64,000 nucleotides of DNA from Incurvaria masculella (lineage: Eukaryota > Arthropoda > Insecta > Lepidoptera > Incurvariidae): the NCBI GenBank assembly GCA_946894095.1, contig OX335655.1, positions 1,488,001 to 1,552,000 of the forward strand, in the 5' to 3' direction. Shown here one piece after another: positions 44,013-56,242 of this stretch. Each line of letters starts with the position of its first letter. Position 1 is the first letter of the stretch. The notes beneath the pieces are model-generated. The model was not told the DNA's origin, searched no databases, and was given only the letters and a program-made list of their open reading frames with translations. Both the position numbers and the translations under genes were made by a program.

Positions 44013-44581
44013 AATTTGAGTTTCAGCGACATCTACATTTTAAGCATTGTAATCAGATTTTGAAAATAATCTGAAAAAGTATTGGTCGTGACATTCGTCG
44101 GAAGCAGGACTTGAACCTGCGCGACCTTTGGATTACATGTCCACTGCTCTAAACCAACTGAGCTATCCCGACAATTACATCAGCCAACGAATTTCTCGAT
44201 TATATTCGAATCGACACAATGCTTCCCCTATCTTCTGCTAGATGGCGCTGATGATGTTTTTGCGTATTGATCCTACGCTAAGGCATTTTGACTGCAATGA
44301 TTGAGCTATCAATCTTATTGCTGTCGTCACCAAAGACGTTTTTGGTATCGGACACTAAGAGTCAGCCCGGATTTTACTTGATAATTTTATGTATTTAATG
44401 GATACGACATTTCCGTTCATGGATACGCAGGTTCAAGTCCTGCTTCCGACGAATGTCACGACCAATACTTTTTCAGATTATTTTCAAAATCTGATTACAA
44501 TGCTTAAAATGTAGATGTCGCTGAAACTCAAATTAATGAGATAACGGTAATGTCGTATCCATTAAATACATAAAATTATCA
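44013..44581 (+). mobile_element. compound tRNA-SINE insertion: inverted monomer plus direct 3' part
   Basis: One 411-type monomer in minus orientation starts at the same internal point as the 5-kb array ('aatttgagtttcagcg'). It is joined at about 44418-44427 to a truncated plus-strand copy that starts inside the tRNA T arm and ends 'acataaaattatca'. This has the same architecture as 5048-8123 with a different junction. It lies in the eva-1 intron next to the exon at 43780. Confidence 0.8.
44096..44172 (-). pseudogene. tRNA-like gene with 2-nt insertion
   Basis: Same tRNA-like sequence as in the 5-kb array but with an extra 'gc' near the variable region/T stem (acctgcgcgacc). This would distort the T arm. 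Position 33 is again A. Confidence 0.55.
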
Positions 44582-44593
44582 ACAGACTAAGTT

Positions 44594-45699
44594 GTAGCTC
44601 ACGAAGCATGATGCGGCAGTGCAATTACGAGGCACAACATTGAGTGTAGGTTGCTGTACTTACAGCAATATGACAGCTTTTGCGATTACGAAATCGATGC
44701 ATTCACAAATGGTGCGGCACTCAGCGCTACCCGCAGCAATTAGGTCAACTCCATACATTTCGCGTCGAATCGGTATTACGAAACGGCGAAGAACTGTCAA
44801 ATGCGGGGAGGTAAACGCCTATTTCGTCTGCTCGTCTAGTCAAGTACCTCAAAAGTTGACCTATTGTCGACACAGATTGGTCCGTGTTGGATGTAGGTGG
44901 ATGAAAAACGGCTTCGTAATCGCGCTTTAGAAATGACGGGGGCGCACCTACACGTACCGTGGCACCATCCTCAAATTTTGCGTAATCGCACTGCGGGACA
45001 TCCACACACACATAGTTAGGCACACGCGTGAGTATGCAACTCCGCTGTTTCAGTAGCGTACCTCACAAGCAACGCGACTCATGAGGCATCCTGCGAGCTT
45101 TCAGGTTTTAGGTTTTTTATTTCATAAAGCGCGATTTTGTACCCTACATTTTATAAAATAAAGTATACTACATGACGAGTTATTCCAGGACGGAATAACA
45201 CTAATACCAAACTACTCTCAGCTGCCCTCGGTTGACTTTAAAACTAGGGTAATTAAAATATACGTTATAACAGTTATTATTCGCTAGCCCGAAAGTCGTA
45301 CCTCACCCTGGTCGAGAATTTCGCCGAAAGTCAAACAACTGTGATGAGTTTATTAGTTTTGGGATAGTATGTAAATAGTTCTCGGTGCGGGCGCGGCGTG
45401 GGCGTGCCAATACACGGGAAGAGAAGCCAAAAACGTCCATTCTGACCGTATTTACGTGCTCCAAGTATTTCGCTGCGGGAGTAAAGGTTGGGCTTTAATC
45501 AAAGTGATGTGAAGTACTATTTTTATGTACAGGGTGTATCATCAGCCGTAACTTTGGGAAATGAATCATGAGACACAATAAACTTTGATGAAATTTTGCT
45601 TAATTTTTCTGTCTGGTTTTCATTCAAACTATTTTTTTAAATCAATTATAAGTAATACTATAGTCCCTAAAATCAAGCTTGAGTTCTGAGACTGATGAT
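44594..45699. other. eva-1 intron; degraded duplicates, no exon
   Basis: Fragments at about 44590-44615 and 45020-45085 echo the start of the exon at 43923. The open frames at 44619-45023 on both strands have no family support. Confidence 0.4.
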
Positions 45700-45765
45700 A
45701 GATGGTCGTAGTGGCAATTAAAGATGTCCGTGTTTTCCATCCAGTTCGATGCAGCCTACACATTT
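45700..45765 (+). mobile_element. SINE body fragment
   Basis: 'gatggtcgtagtggcaatta' and 'gtccgtgttttccatccagt' belong to the common SINE body; both ends are missing. Confidence 0.7.
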
Positions 45766-48158
45766 TCAAATGGAATATAATATAGCAATGTTCGTGTTTT
45801 ACAAATTTTGTTCCAGTTTACAGCCACCCTGTACTGGTATTTTAGATACGTTATCATTTATATGATCTTTCTGCGATTATTTTTCTGCGTATTTTGATGT
45901 AAGTTTCATCTAAATCGCATTATCGGACGGTTTGTCTACGGATAATCCGTCAAGAGACGGACAAACAGCGATCCCATATAAAGGTGCCATTTTTAGCAAA
46001 CTTTGCGACAATACCTCAAAAAGATTACGATGAACGTTATATCCGAAAAACTTCCAATTCATTTTATACTCCCAAGAAAAACAAAATAAAGCATACAGGT
46101 ATAGAGTATCAAAACATTACGCAAACGGGTTTAAAATTAACAATTTACTAAATTAAAAAGAATGTAATTCAGTAGAGATTTGAAAACAATAATTTCTATA
46201 TTATTTTATATTGGGAGACAAAGAATCTTTCTTTGATCTCGATAAGCGATAGTGCTTCCTTGCTCAGAAATGGGAATACAAAAGGTTACGCACGAAATAA
46301 TGGTTATTTTTACACGTTATGTGTTATGTGGATGTAGATTAATAATACTAAGTAAGTTTGTAATAATAGTATGGTATTGGGGTGTAAAGACATTAAATAA
46401 CTAAGTTTGTGACTCTTTTTAACCCTTGTCTTTAATTTAAAGTGTTCGTTTGCTAATGGCCTTGAAAAACTACTGGATAATAACAAAATTACTTTATATG
46501 GCCTGTGATCGAATAGCAATGTTATTTAGGGCTCAATACGCGAACTAGACGCTGTAGGCCCGTAAAACACTCCACGCCACCCTGAATCGTGAATTGCTTG
46601 TAAGGTTGGTTAACTTATTCAAATGAAAGGTAAACATTGATTAACTTATATGATAAAAGGGATTGGAAGCGGTTTACGGTTTCTCCCGATCACCGCGCAG
46701 AGGTAGCGTGATCGACCAGGGCCTACCTATCCTAGTATCGAGCCCTGTGGCACTACCTAAGGTTAAACGACAAAGCTAAGCTAATAACTTATTCTAATAC
46801 CTATATTGTCAGTCAAGTCGGCCGTCGGATGAGTTGGCACGTCTTGTTCCTAAATTCCCTTAGCTTCCCTTCAACATAAGGTTTGGGCTACGCCATCAGG
46901 AAAGAGCTCGCATCTAATTGCCACCTGCGTCAGGAACCAGTGGTTCTCACTTGCAAGAGTCGGCCCGAGCACAGGTAATATTGTTATGGCAAATTATGAG
47001 GAGGTGATCAATCCAGGCCCTTACCCATTGTATCAGGGGTCAAAGTTCATTGGTTTCGTATGACTTCCCGCTGTGCCATCTGCTTGACTTCAGGTTTGAC
47101 AGGTGAGATAAACGGCTAGCCTTCAAGTCGAAATAAATCACAGAAGTGCCCGAACCCTTGCTTGCATGAAGACTTCCGAATCCATATAACACCGACGTAA
47201 ATAGTTCTGCTTCTCCGAAGTTAGTATGATGTCTCCAAATCCAGTTATATTAAACACTCAAGAAGGCCAGCTCCATCCAGTCAGTTAGGTAGTCTGTGTT
47301 CGAAATGACAAGTAACGCTCCTACACGGATAATTGGTGTTGCTTATTTCCGGGCGTAATTAATTACGATGGTAAGGTTTAACGAAGATGATGCGAAGATA
47401 TTTAGCTGAAAGATAAAATAAGATCTGTTTTGTTCGTCCTGTAAAAACACACACACAAACTCGATGACGTCGTAGAACAATAGATATAGTAAGTCGCAAT
47501 TGTATGCCATGCATAACGATACCCGGCCGCAACCAGCATTCGCGTACACCGCTCTCCGCCGGACACCCACAACGCACCATCCAATAGTTCCAAGTTCAAT
47601 AATTGTTCACCCACATATCTAATAACAACGACACTACACTAACTAGTTCACCAGCGGACCTAAGTTTGTCCTCAACAATTCGTGATGCGTTCGTCCGTCC
47701 GCTCCGATCCGCGTATTATCCCCGACTGTCCAACTTTATTCCAAATTAAATATTAATTTCTTCCAAAAAGACGTAAACCCACCCCAAGACTAACAGATGT
47801 ATCGCTCTATCCAAGAACTACAAAATGTACCCTTAATCATTATGCATAAAGTCGATAACCCCTGTCTTCCTATTTCGCGCAATCCGCACTTACGAGAGAC
47901 ATCAATTATATCGTTTATTAGTTTCGAGTAAAGTCACAATATTTCACTGAAGCCTGACAGCCAACATGTCGTTCGAGTGCCTTAAAAGAATGGTGTCAAA
48001 TCGCGCCTGGGTGTCGCCGTCGTTACTGCTAACAGATGTGAAGAAAGACGAATTGCAAGAATGTTCGGTCAGAAATGTAGCATCGAATTTATAAGCATTT
48101 TATGTTGACGAAGCAATACGCACATGGTAAGTATTGGAGCTGTCACAAGTTATACAAA
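45766..48158. other. eva-1 intron, no gene recognised
   Basis: The longest stretch without a recognised repeat. A 43-codon frame at 47966-48093 (MSFECLKRMVSNRAWVSPSL..., DVKKDELQE) has balanced codons and could be a small exon on the plus strand, but no partner exon was found. The region 46540-47300 has nearly even base composition and may be an old unnamed element. Confidence 0.35.
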
Positions 48159-48560
48159 CACGCTAGCATACACACCCTCTCTCTCTCACACACACACACC
48201 CTCTCACACCCTCCCTCACAGACACACACCCACATATACTCAAACACCCTTACATCCTCACCTTCTCACATAACCGTTGATTTCATGCAATATTTATAAT
48301 TAGATAAAGTGGATATGTTTTTGTGTTAGTTTGTTAAAAAGTGAAACTTTATTATTGGCTGTATAGTTTGTGTAGTTTAAGTTTTTCAATGTTGTTCAAT
48401 GTAGCTGTTAAGTTTCCAAATAAATAAATAAATAAATAGTAAGTGTTTGTATGTGTGAGGGTGGCGGATGGTATGTTAGGGGTGATAGGGTGTGTATGTG
48501 TGTGTGAGGGTGTGTGTGTGTGTGTACTTCAGGATTAGGAAAAAGCAGGGGAGAGTTTGA
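48159..48560. repeat. inverted (CA)n / (GT)n microsatellites
   Basis: CT/CA-rich repeats at 48174-48260 face GT-rich repeats at 48485-48525. They flank a (AAAT)n tract (48420-48438) after 'gtttcc'. The layout suggests two retroelement 3' tails in opposite orientation. Confidence 0.6.
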
Positions 48561-48892
48561 ATGTAAGGTGTGAATGTGGGTATACTTATATCATTATTCG
48601 CCTTCTTATTGTTTATGAAGTAGCCATTTACGGTAAGTATTTTTAAATGAATGTGATTTTTTAATTCGTATAGGATGAGGTAAGCCATTCCAAATATACA
48701 CTTGACTAGCTGAGGTTTCCAATCCTCACGTTTCCGTTCAATCTCGGGAGCCCGGCAAACATACGGAGCGCATACAGGACAAATATACACGCATTAATTT
48801 TTATTTAGATAGAAAATAAATATATAGATAGAAGATTCTGTGGTCTTACTTAATACAAGAGTCAGACGAAAACAAAATGCTGTCACAGAACA

Positions 48893-49261
48893 TTAAGGCT
48901 GTTCCGACCCATATAAAGTTGTTTGCACACATAACGCAAAAAGTATTGCACTTTAAGCCACGAATTAATAATAAAAGTTTAATATAGTCATATTACTTGC
49001 AGCGAAAACAATTTCACAATTTCAGGATTATTGGTTTTGTTACAATTTATTTAAATACGATTTTTATTTCACAGCGTCATCTAACGGTGTAAAACTTTTA
49101 ATCGGCAATTACAACAAAACCATTAAACCTGAAATTGTGAATATGTTTTCGCTGCAACTGCTATAGTTATATTTAATATTTTTGACGAATTCGTGCCTTA
49201 AAGTGCAATACTTTTTGCGTTCTGTGTAAAAAAAACATTGTATGGGTCGGAACATGCTTAA
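48893..49261 (+). mobile_element. TTAA MITE family D, copy 2
   Basis: TTAA at 48893-48896 and 49258-49261. Ends 'ggctgttccgacccatataa' and 'gtatgggtcggaacatgc'. It matches 8151-8521 along its length. Confidence 0.85.
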
Positions 49262-49504
49262 GCACTTAAAGGATTACGTTTTCAAAAAACATCTTTATCA
49301 CCTTCAATATTTTCTTCCAGCATATTGAGGCAACTCGTCGGCCCCACACTAAGCCGTTTAACTAGAAAATAAAAACGACGAAAGGTCGTAGGAATATCAA
49401 CAATTGAATTCCAGTTTATGGCCGCCGGCGGCGCGCCGGTGGCGCTCTGCGCAGTAATCCGATCGAGACTTGTCACAGACTTTAGTATATCCAGAATCGG
49501 CTCA

Positions 49505-50047
49505 ATGTTGACTTTATTTCAGTCAGTCAGTCAGTCAGTAAGCGTGTTTGCGTCCACTGCTGGACATACGCCTCTCCAATTTTCCTCCAGTCCTCCCGGC
49601 CTTCAGCGGTACGGAACCACTGCTTTCCGCCGACGCACTTGATGTCGTCGTCCCACCTGGCGGGTGGTCTTTCCACACTCCGTTTTCCTGTCCACGGCCG
49701 GCGGTGTAGGACACGGTTACCAGCCCACTGCCACTTGAGCTTAGCCACCCGGTGTCCAATATCGATACTTTGGTACGTCGGCGGATTGCCTCGTTACGCA
49801 CCATATCCCGTAGCGATATTCCCAGCATGGCTCGCTCCATTGCTCGCTGGGCAACTTTCAACCTTTGGACAACGGTGACCGTCAGAGTCCACGTTTCACA
49901 TCCGTACGTCATAACCGGGAGGACGCACTGGTCATATATCCGGGTCTTTAAATTTTGCGGAAGGTCAGACCTCAGAGCGTATTTAAGCTTTCCGAAGGCA
50001 GCCCAACCCAGTTGAATTCGTCTTTCAACCTCCTTAGTCAGTTTCAT
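49505..50047 (-). pseudogene. RTE-type LINE, C-terminal ORF remnant
   Basis: Minus-strand reading gives KLKYALRSDLPQNLKTRIYD, VMTYGCETWTLT, LKVAQRAMERAMLGISLRD and RNEAIRRRTKVSI. In the next frame it continues AKLKWQWAGN...RPPARWDDDIK...EAYVQQWTQ. This order is characteristic of the C-terminal part of RTE-clade insect retrotransposons. A frameshift near 49740 and a short deletion after KWQWAG inactivate it. The 3' end carries a (TCAG)n tail at 49521-49537. The polymerase core is absent upstream, so it is 5'-truncated. Confidence 0.8.
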
Positions 50048-50097
50048 TTTATATTTTTTATTTATATTTCACTATATATTTATCATAGATATTATTG

Positions 50098-50163
50098 ACT
50101 TAATTGGGCTAATATCATAACGGTAGTTGTGAGGTATTAGCCATCTATGCCAGGTTGCATAAA
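50098..50163 (+). mobile_element. SINE 3'-tail fragment
   Basis: 'gggctaatatcataacggta' and 'ggtattagccatctatgcc' with 'gcataaaac' form the last 65 bases of the common SINE body. It is an extreme 5' truncation. Confidence 0.75.
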
Positions 50164-51373
50164 ACAATATTCACAAGCGATACTAGGTGTGTGCCTTTAG
50201 TGTGTAAAGCGCGGTTTCTGGCGTACGCCAGGTCCTGGCCTAAGAGGTGCCCGGACGTCCATGGCCTTTCAAACTTTCACGGGAGCTGCGAAAACCATGT
50301 TGGCCATGTTTAAAGGTGTTCCAGTTTTTGGGGCAGTTTTCTCACAACACTCGCATTGAAATCATGCAATGACAATTCCGTTTGAGTTCAGGATTTCATA
50401 ATGAAATAAAGTGTCCCCATTTTTTTAATCATTGACAGTGCTCTCTTATGGGCATTAATCGTGAAACCCATTCAGTATATTCCGAGTTGGTACAATGAAT
50501 TACTTCGAAAATTGTTATCATAAACCTCTTCTTTTAAGGCTGTCAAGAAGTCACAGGAAATCTAAGATGTGAAAATTTTATGTAAAAATGCATTCTTTGT
50601 TCATCGGATTTTAGTAAAACTTTTTAATAAAAAGATTTTAATAAAACTTTTCAATCATCAAATGTCTATATCTTCTTATTTTTTGTCAATATCAGTATTT
50701 TTTAGTAAAATAACAAAAAAATTAACGTAACGTGGGAGACGCGGATCTCCAAAGTTAAACTTACGAGAAGATTACGTGATCCCAAATATTTGAAGGTCTT
50801 TTAAGAGGGTCGTTACCCTATCCATTCCCCATAATACGGGCGATAACTGTTAACATGCTCTTTATGTATTACTAGGTTTTTGGAATTTGGATTCAAAAAT
50901 ATCTATTTAATTGGAAAATATTGGTTAATAAACATTGGAAACACCAGTATTTTTTAAGTAAATTTCAAAATACAGATATACTATAGAAAAAAAAATAAAC
51001 ATACGGATATAGAATGAAGCTTTCTTGAGTAATTTTTTTTTTGTAAACATTTGAAAACTTTTAGGGGTAGGCAAACGTTAGGGCCCGGAATATGATTTCG
51101 CGAGTTTAAAGGCAGTCGCCGTGCATAATTATGCCTTGGCCAATGGACAAAGAATGCATTTCTTTGTATTTAATAATAATATTTATTTTCAGGTAAAACT
51201 CATGCACAAAACAATTTAAAATTAAAACTCCAATATCACAACATTTAAGTAAATTGCTGTACAATTTATATAATATTTATTTTGTCATTTAGTCAACAGT
51301 AAATCCCATACACAATTGTTTCATTCTTATAAAATAATTTGTCCGAGATAACTTTAACTATTTCATTTTCCGA
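50164..51373. other. eva-1 intron, no gene recognised
   Basis: AT-rich. The part at 51160-51340 (tatttattttcaggtaaaac) resembles the 3' UTR of the LINE fragment that follows on the minus strand. Confidence 0.4.
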
Positions 51374-52107
51374 TTAACAAATGCGAGCCATAAACCCTGC
51401 TCGCCGCTTCCGCATTATGGCGTAGAAGTCGTCAAGCCGATACTCAGCAAACATACCAGATGCTACATCCAGGGCAGTCCCAACATACATCGAAGCGCTT
51501 TGTTGTACTGTACACGCAGCGAGTTGTAGGCTCGCTGCGTGTACTGGCACTACAGCTGGTTGGTGTAGAACGACTGGCAATATGCGCGGAACAGCGTCAG
51601 CTTCACTTGCAGCGAGCAGTACCTGAAACGCCCAGCCAACATGTTGCTTTTCATCGCCAGTACTCTACGCTGCCTCTCCAGGTCATCGTCGTCCCCCAGT
51701 CTTTCTGTCAGGATATGTCCTAGATACTTGAACCTTGTAACGACTCTCAAAGGAGAGCCGCACAAGGCTACGGTAGGGTTAAACGAGGGTCCGCACCCAT
51801 GTTTAAACACAATGACCTCCGTTTTCCTGACATTATACGTAAGTCCGTGTTCACGTGCGTATCGCTCACATATCTCCAGTAATCTCCGCAGCCCCTTCAC
51901 CGAGGGGCTAAGCAGCGCCATGTCATCTGTAGAGCTTATGTTGTTGACGCAGATGCTTCTCAGGTGGCACCCGACTCTGCTTAGCTCCTCTATGCGTTGG
52001 TTCACATACAGGTTAAACAGGTCCGGGGAGGTCAGCCCACCCTGTCTCATTCCGCAGGTTAACCGATACTTGTCCGATATTGCGTCGCCCCAGCGCACGG
52101 CGTTCAA
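51374..52107 (-). pseudogene. non-LTR reverse transcriptase remnant with lost YADD box
   Basis: Reading leftwards: KYRLTCGMRQGGLTSPDLFN (RT motif before the catalytic box), then CVNNISSTDDMALLSPSVKGLRR where YADD is expected, then VFKHG, RVVTRFKYLGHIL and KLTLFRAYCQSFYTNQL. After a frameshift near 51550 the frame 51580-51374 continues with SGMFAEYRLDDFYAIMRKR. STDD in place of YADD removes a conserved tyrosine/alanine pair but keeps both aspartates. This is a LINE fragment; the clade is uncertain. Confidence 0.75.
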
Positions 52108-53666
52108 CTGGTTCCCGTACTCTCTATATATCTCTATATTTTTAATATTTTATAAATATATTTAATCTTATATTTCCTGTGACGCGCTTACACAGGTTTT
52201 GTACTGAACACTATTCGACTGTCATCGCATATTACGAATAACTGAGCAACACTCACGTGTCGCACGGACTGTCGTTTTCGTCCTCGCATCGTTGGCTGTC
52301 AAAAACTTATAGATCCGTGGATCCTATCAAGCAGTAAAGAATAATCCGCAAAGAAACTTTACTGGTTTTCCGTCCACAGTAATGAATCTAAATGCGACTG
52401 CCAAACAATTCTTTATAGAACAACTTAAGGCAAAGAACAAGAACTAAAGAAAAATGATTTGAAATAGAACTTACTTAAATAACCAATTTAGGTAAAACAA
52501 TAATATGTATGGTCTTACAAATATTGTTTGGTGTAAAATCCATTGTCAACTTAATAACCTACATAATTATAATTATTTATATTAATAACCCATCCCAACT
52601 AATTCACACACCTTAAGGCAGTGCATCACTGTCCGCTAAATCAATTGGTTCGATCCTCAGAAATAGATTCAGTTATCTAACTAATGACAGCGACAAATTG
52701 TTAATGGATTAAAAAATTGCAACAAAATTGACTTTTATATGAACTAGGATACGGGACGGAAGAAGGTTGCATTACTTTGTATGTAAATGCCGCGATTTAA
52801 TCTAAAATGAAAGCGCATAATTTCCAAAACGATTTCATGGGTTACTTCGTAGTTGGAAACACGCATGTAAAACTGTCTCTACTCAGTTATCTTCGTCCTA
52901 CTTGGTAGGCATTAGCATTGGTAGTTACCGTTCACACGGTGCTAACGAATGAAAGATCGAGGAAAAATCTTTACTTTTTTTTTTTAACTACAATATAGAG
53001 AGCGGCTTTAAATTCTTTGGAAATTAGTTGAGATGGAAACTAAATGCAAAGTTCGTTATCTAGTGGTTTGGTGCTCAGCGTAAAAAAATGGGCATTAAAA
53101 TCCGTTTATTATTTATCCGCATTAAAGACCGTTCTGCACTACTAAAGGTTGTGTGCGTCAAATGAGATGACGCCACGGCCATTTGTAGCTCTCTCTGATA
53201 TAACTCCCAAAATAACTTTTTTATTTTATTTTTCGTTATAGTTTGCTAGATGGCCAACACATATTTTGATAGATCATTTGACCCAACCGTTTGGGGTGGA
53301 ACTAGTGATGCGCAGTAATTAACGAAGTTGCCTTTTTATACCCCCTATACCAAGTAATCTATGGCAAAGACATACTCACGAGGTCTACAGCTCTGAGAGC
53401 CACCAGTTAATTTATATTATTGCATTAGCAACTTTGTTAGTTGTAAGTTATTTAAGGCGATTAGAATCGTCAATGCCCTGACGCACAAGGTGTGCGTCAG
53501 GGCAGATAGGAGCCGAAGCGCTAGACCCGAGCACACCTGCAAAACACCCCGCAATCCGTTCGTACCGATCATATAATACGCGTGCGTTCAAGGCGTGCGC
53601 AATTACGGTCATTAGTTAACTTATTTTGTGGTAATAGTGATATATGAGCAAAAAATTAGTCCTTAA
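52108..53666. other. eva-1 intron; possible reversed repeat H near 52260-52375
   Basis: 'aaagaaactttactgg' preceded by 'taaagaataatccgc' resembles the complement of repeat H (gaagtttctttgcggg). No exon was recognised. The sequence is AT-rich with poly-T runs. Confidence 0.4.
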
Positions 53667-53811
53667 GTTGAGATAAATAGTCGTTATTGAAACTTAAACT
53701 AGTACTTGAAAAAGTAGTAGTTTCTTGTGTCACTTTGACACTTTTTGTATGGATGAAACTTTACTTTAGTTTCTATTAGTTCCCATTACGACTATCTTTC
53801 TGAACTTCAGA
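53667..53811. mobile_element. TIR element family N, copy 2
   Basis: 'gttgagataaatagtcgtta' and 'cccattacgactatctttct' are the ends, and 'gtcactttgacactttttgt' the centre, as in 20361 and 62725. Confidence 0.7.
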
Positions 53812-54072
53812 GTTGCAGGGCTGGTATTTTTTTTATTTTCAAAATTTGGGTTTTTAAACGACAGTCGATACTTTTTTTAACCTAGTAAATCAATATTCGA
53901 TATCGAACAAATTTTTCATGGTCTTTTATATTTTGAATCCGAGAAATTGCCGTTAAAATTATTGTATGAAAATATAGATTCCGTCGATCTTGTTTTCTTA
54001 TGGAGTCTTCGACATAAGAACCTCATTAAAATCTCTCCAGGAATTTACGAGATGTTCGCATGTGAACAATGT

Positions 54073-54241
54073 CGAAACAGTACATTTTCAACACGTTTCA
54101 AATTAAAAACATTTTTTAAAGGCACTTTCACTGATCTACCAAGAAAAATGTGTTCAATATCGAATATAGATAACGTTGGATCGGCGGAAATGCCTTTAAA
54201 AATGTTTTCAATTTAAAAGTATAGAAAATGTACTGTTTCGA
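54073..54241. mobile_element. foldback element with ~55-bp arms
   Basis: 'cgaaacagtacattttcaac' at the left pairs with 'gaaaatgtactgtttcg' at the right, continuing through 'aaaggcactttc' and 'gaaatgccttt'. The open frame crossing it is not a gene. Confidence 0.7.
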
Positions 54242-54448
54242 GCGTATTCAAATGCGATTAACTCGTAAATTTTTGGTCAGATTTTAGTGACCTTTTCATA
54301 ATTTAAAATAACACGTTAAATAGGTTGAGAGTATTGTTTCTATTGTTTTTTGCCTTGATCCTGCCAAGGAATTGTTTGGCAGTAGCATTTAGATCAAAGT
54401 GAGTATTTTATATTTGTGGACGGCAAAAATATGTTATGTAAGCCCGTG

Positions 54449-54570
54449 AAGTTTCTTTTCGGGTTATTATTTACTGGGTTGATCGAATCCGTGGATCACT
54501 GTGACGTAACTTAGCGTAGTTTGACTACCAAAAAGTTAAGTAAATGAAACGAAATGAAAAAAAGTTCATA
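54449..54570 (+). mobile_element. repeat H, copy 3 (old)
   Basis: 'gttgatcgaatccgtggatc' and 'gtttgactaccaaaaagtta' match 22356 and 28524 with many changes. Confidence 0.55.
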
Positions 54571-55659
54571 ACTGCTTAGTGTGGTCTAGCTCTATTTATA
54601 TATCTAAATGGACGATGCACAAGCCACCCTTAATAAACAAATGTGATATCTCATTACGCATAATGATAATGCGTAAAATATAAACATCCTTTAACTTTTC
54701 AAGGCTGTAATTAAGGTAATAGTCGTTTATTGATCACTTTCCACTTTTTCTTACCCACACCTTCCAACCCAAAACGACCCCATCAGCCATGTGTCCGTTT
54801 TCCCGCGCTTTTCTATGTTTTCATCTCTCTGTGTTGCCAATATTTAACCATGGTAAATTGCATGCGCCCACTTCTAACGCTTTCTTAGAAAACAATGTAA
54901 AACCTTACACTCCTTTATGTCACTAGCCAAATGCCTTAAATCGACGCGCGAGTGACAAATCTCAGGTGAGTGACGCTGTACTCGCTCGCATCGAGCGAAA
55001 ACAATCAATTCGCTTCCGCCCCGCAAGCAAACCTCGCTCATCATTTGAGCTCCAATCCGAGACGCTTTTTATGACGAAGCGAAAATTATTTTCTCCGAAT
55101 CTTTTATTCATGTCTCTTGTCGCCGTTCACTTCCTCCTCGGCGTAGCGGACCCTCGCCCCCGCGGCACCCCGCCAACCCCGCACCCCCGCCGTCTCTATA
55201 TCTTCATTTGTTTGTTGGTCGTCAACTTTATTTGCATTTCATTTCATACAGCGCCTGTTTTATTACAATCTGGCCGTGAGTTGTCGCGGCTTCTGTGAGC
55301 GTGAGCAATGGAGTGCGCGGTGGGTTGTTTTTTTTGGGTCTTGAAGCTTGATCTTTTGGCTCAATTACGCTAATGTATATGTTACTTAGCAACATTATTA
55401 ACAACCATCACACATTTCAAGAAATCAACAGCAAGAAAAAGCAATAATGATTTGAAAGAATCCTAGATTAATTGAAGTATTTTTTGTTGATGAATTCATT
55501 TGTATAGAACTCGATACAGTGACCAATGCTTGTCGCAAAGGTAGCCATGAGCATTCGGAAATATGATAAATCGGCAACGTATACCTTGCCTGCCTGAAAG
55601 AAACCGTTTTACACCCTTTTCAAAGGACCAATTGTTGAGCGATGAAATCAGAGGGTATT
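54571..55659. other. no supported exon; GC-rich patch 54950-55320
   Basis: A 110-codon plus frame at 54966-55298 lies in CpG-rich, C-rich sequence. It contains a low-complexity Pro/Arg stretch. No acceptor/donor pair fits well and no family is recognised, so I do not call a gene. It could still hold an upstream exon of the plus-strand gene at 56243. Confidence 0.4.
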
Positions 55660-55821
55660 CGTCTCGAATGCTAGCTATTCCAAGGTTCGGGAATCCATAT
55701 AAAACTGAAAGTCTCCTTCCTTGACTAGATGGTTCGGTGAGTCTCGCTCGTGTAGGTACCATCGCATTGGAAGAAAATACCGTTCAAAATAGTCCGTGTT
55801 GGCACCGAAATACGGTGTGTT
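55660..55821 (+). mobile_element. tRNA-type SINE fragment
   Basis: 'cgtctcgaatgctagctatt', 'ccatataaaactgaaagtc' and 'ggtaccatcgcattggaaga' match the common SINE body. Its tail is interrupted by the 5S-headed copy that follows. Confidence 0.7.
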
Positions 55822-56163
55822 GTCAGCCTCGGTAGCTCAGTGGTGCGACGCCTTGCGATTCGATAATCTGGGTGAAGCACCTCTGAGCGCGGTTGGGTTC
55901 TCGATGGGTGACCATTTTTAACCGTGCAGGCTGGCCGTGGTTTGGATTCCAAGTAAAACTGTGGGTCCTCTTACTTACTTACTTGGTGTTAATCCCGCCT
56001 GGGTTGGGATCGCATTGAATCAACGATGATCAAAGAAAATAGTCCGTGTTTTCCTTTTAGTTCAATGTAACCGAGCATTAAAGGAAGATCCTCAACTAGT
56101 TCCCATGTGGTGTGTTAGGGTAATATCTGACGGTCACTATGTCCATCTATGTCCAGTTACATA
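55822..56163 (+). mobile_element. 5S rRNA-headed SINE, diverged
   Basis: Head 'tcagcctcggtagctcagtg' and 5S-like 'gggttctcgatgggtgacca', then the common body with deletions and tail 'ctatgtccagttacataac'. It is older than the copies at 26161 and 43272. Its 3' end is 80 bases before the acceptor of the next exon. Confidence 0.8.
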
Positions 56164-56242
56164 ACTACATACAAAAAATCCTACAACGTTTCAAAATCTT
56201 TGAAAATAAAGTTACTTTTGCGAAGCCCGTATTTCTTTTCAG

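Noticed and set aside
51641..52165. 174-codon plus-strand open frame
   Set aside because: Shadow of the minus-strand reverse transcriptase frame.
54966..55298. 110-codon frame with two hydrophobic stretches
   Set aside because: C-rich composition explains the Pro/Arg and hydrophobic runs; no splice pair or family match. It remains a weak candidate upstream exon only.
55822..56163. upstream exon for the plus-strand gene at 56243
   Set aside because: The interval is a diverged 5S-headed SINE.
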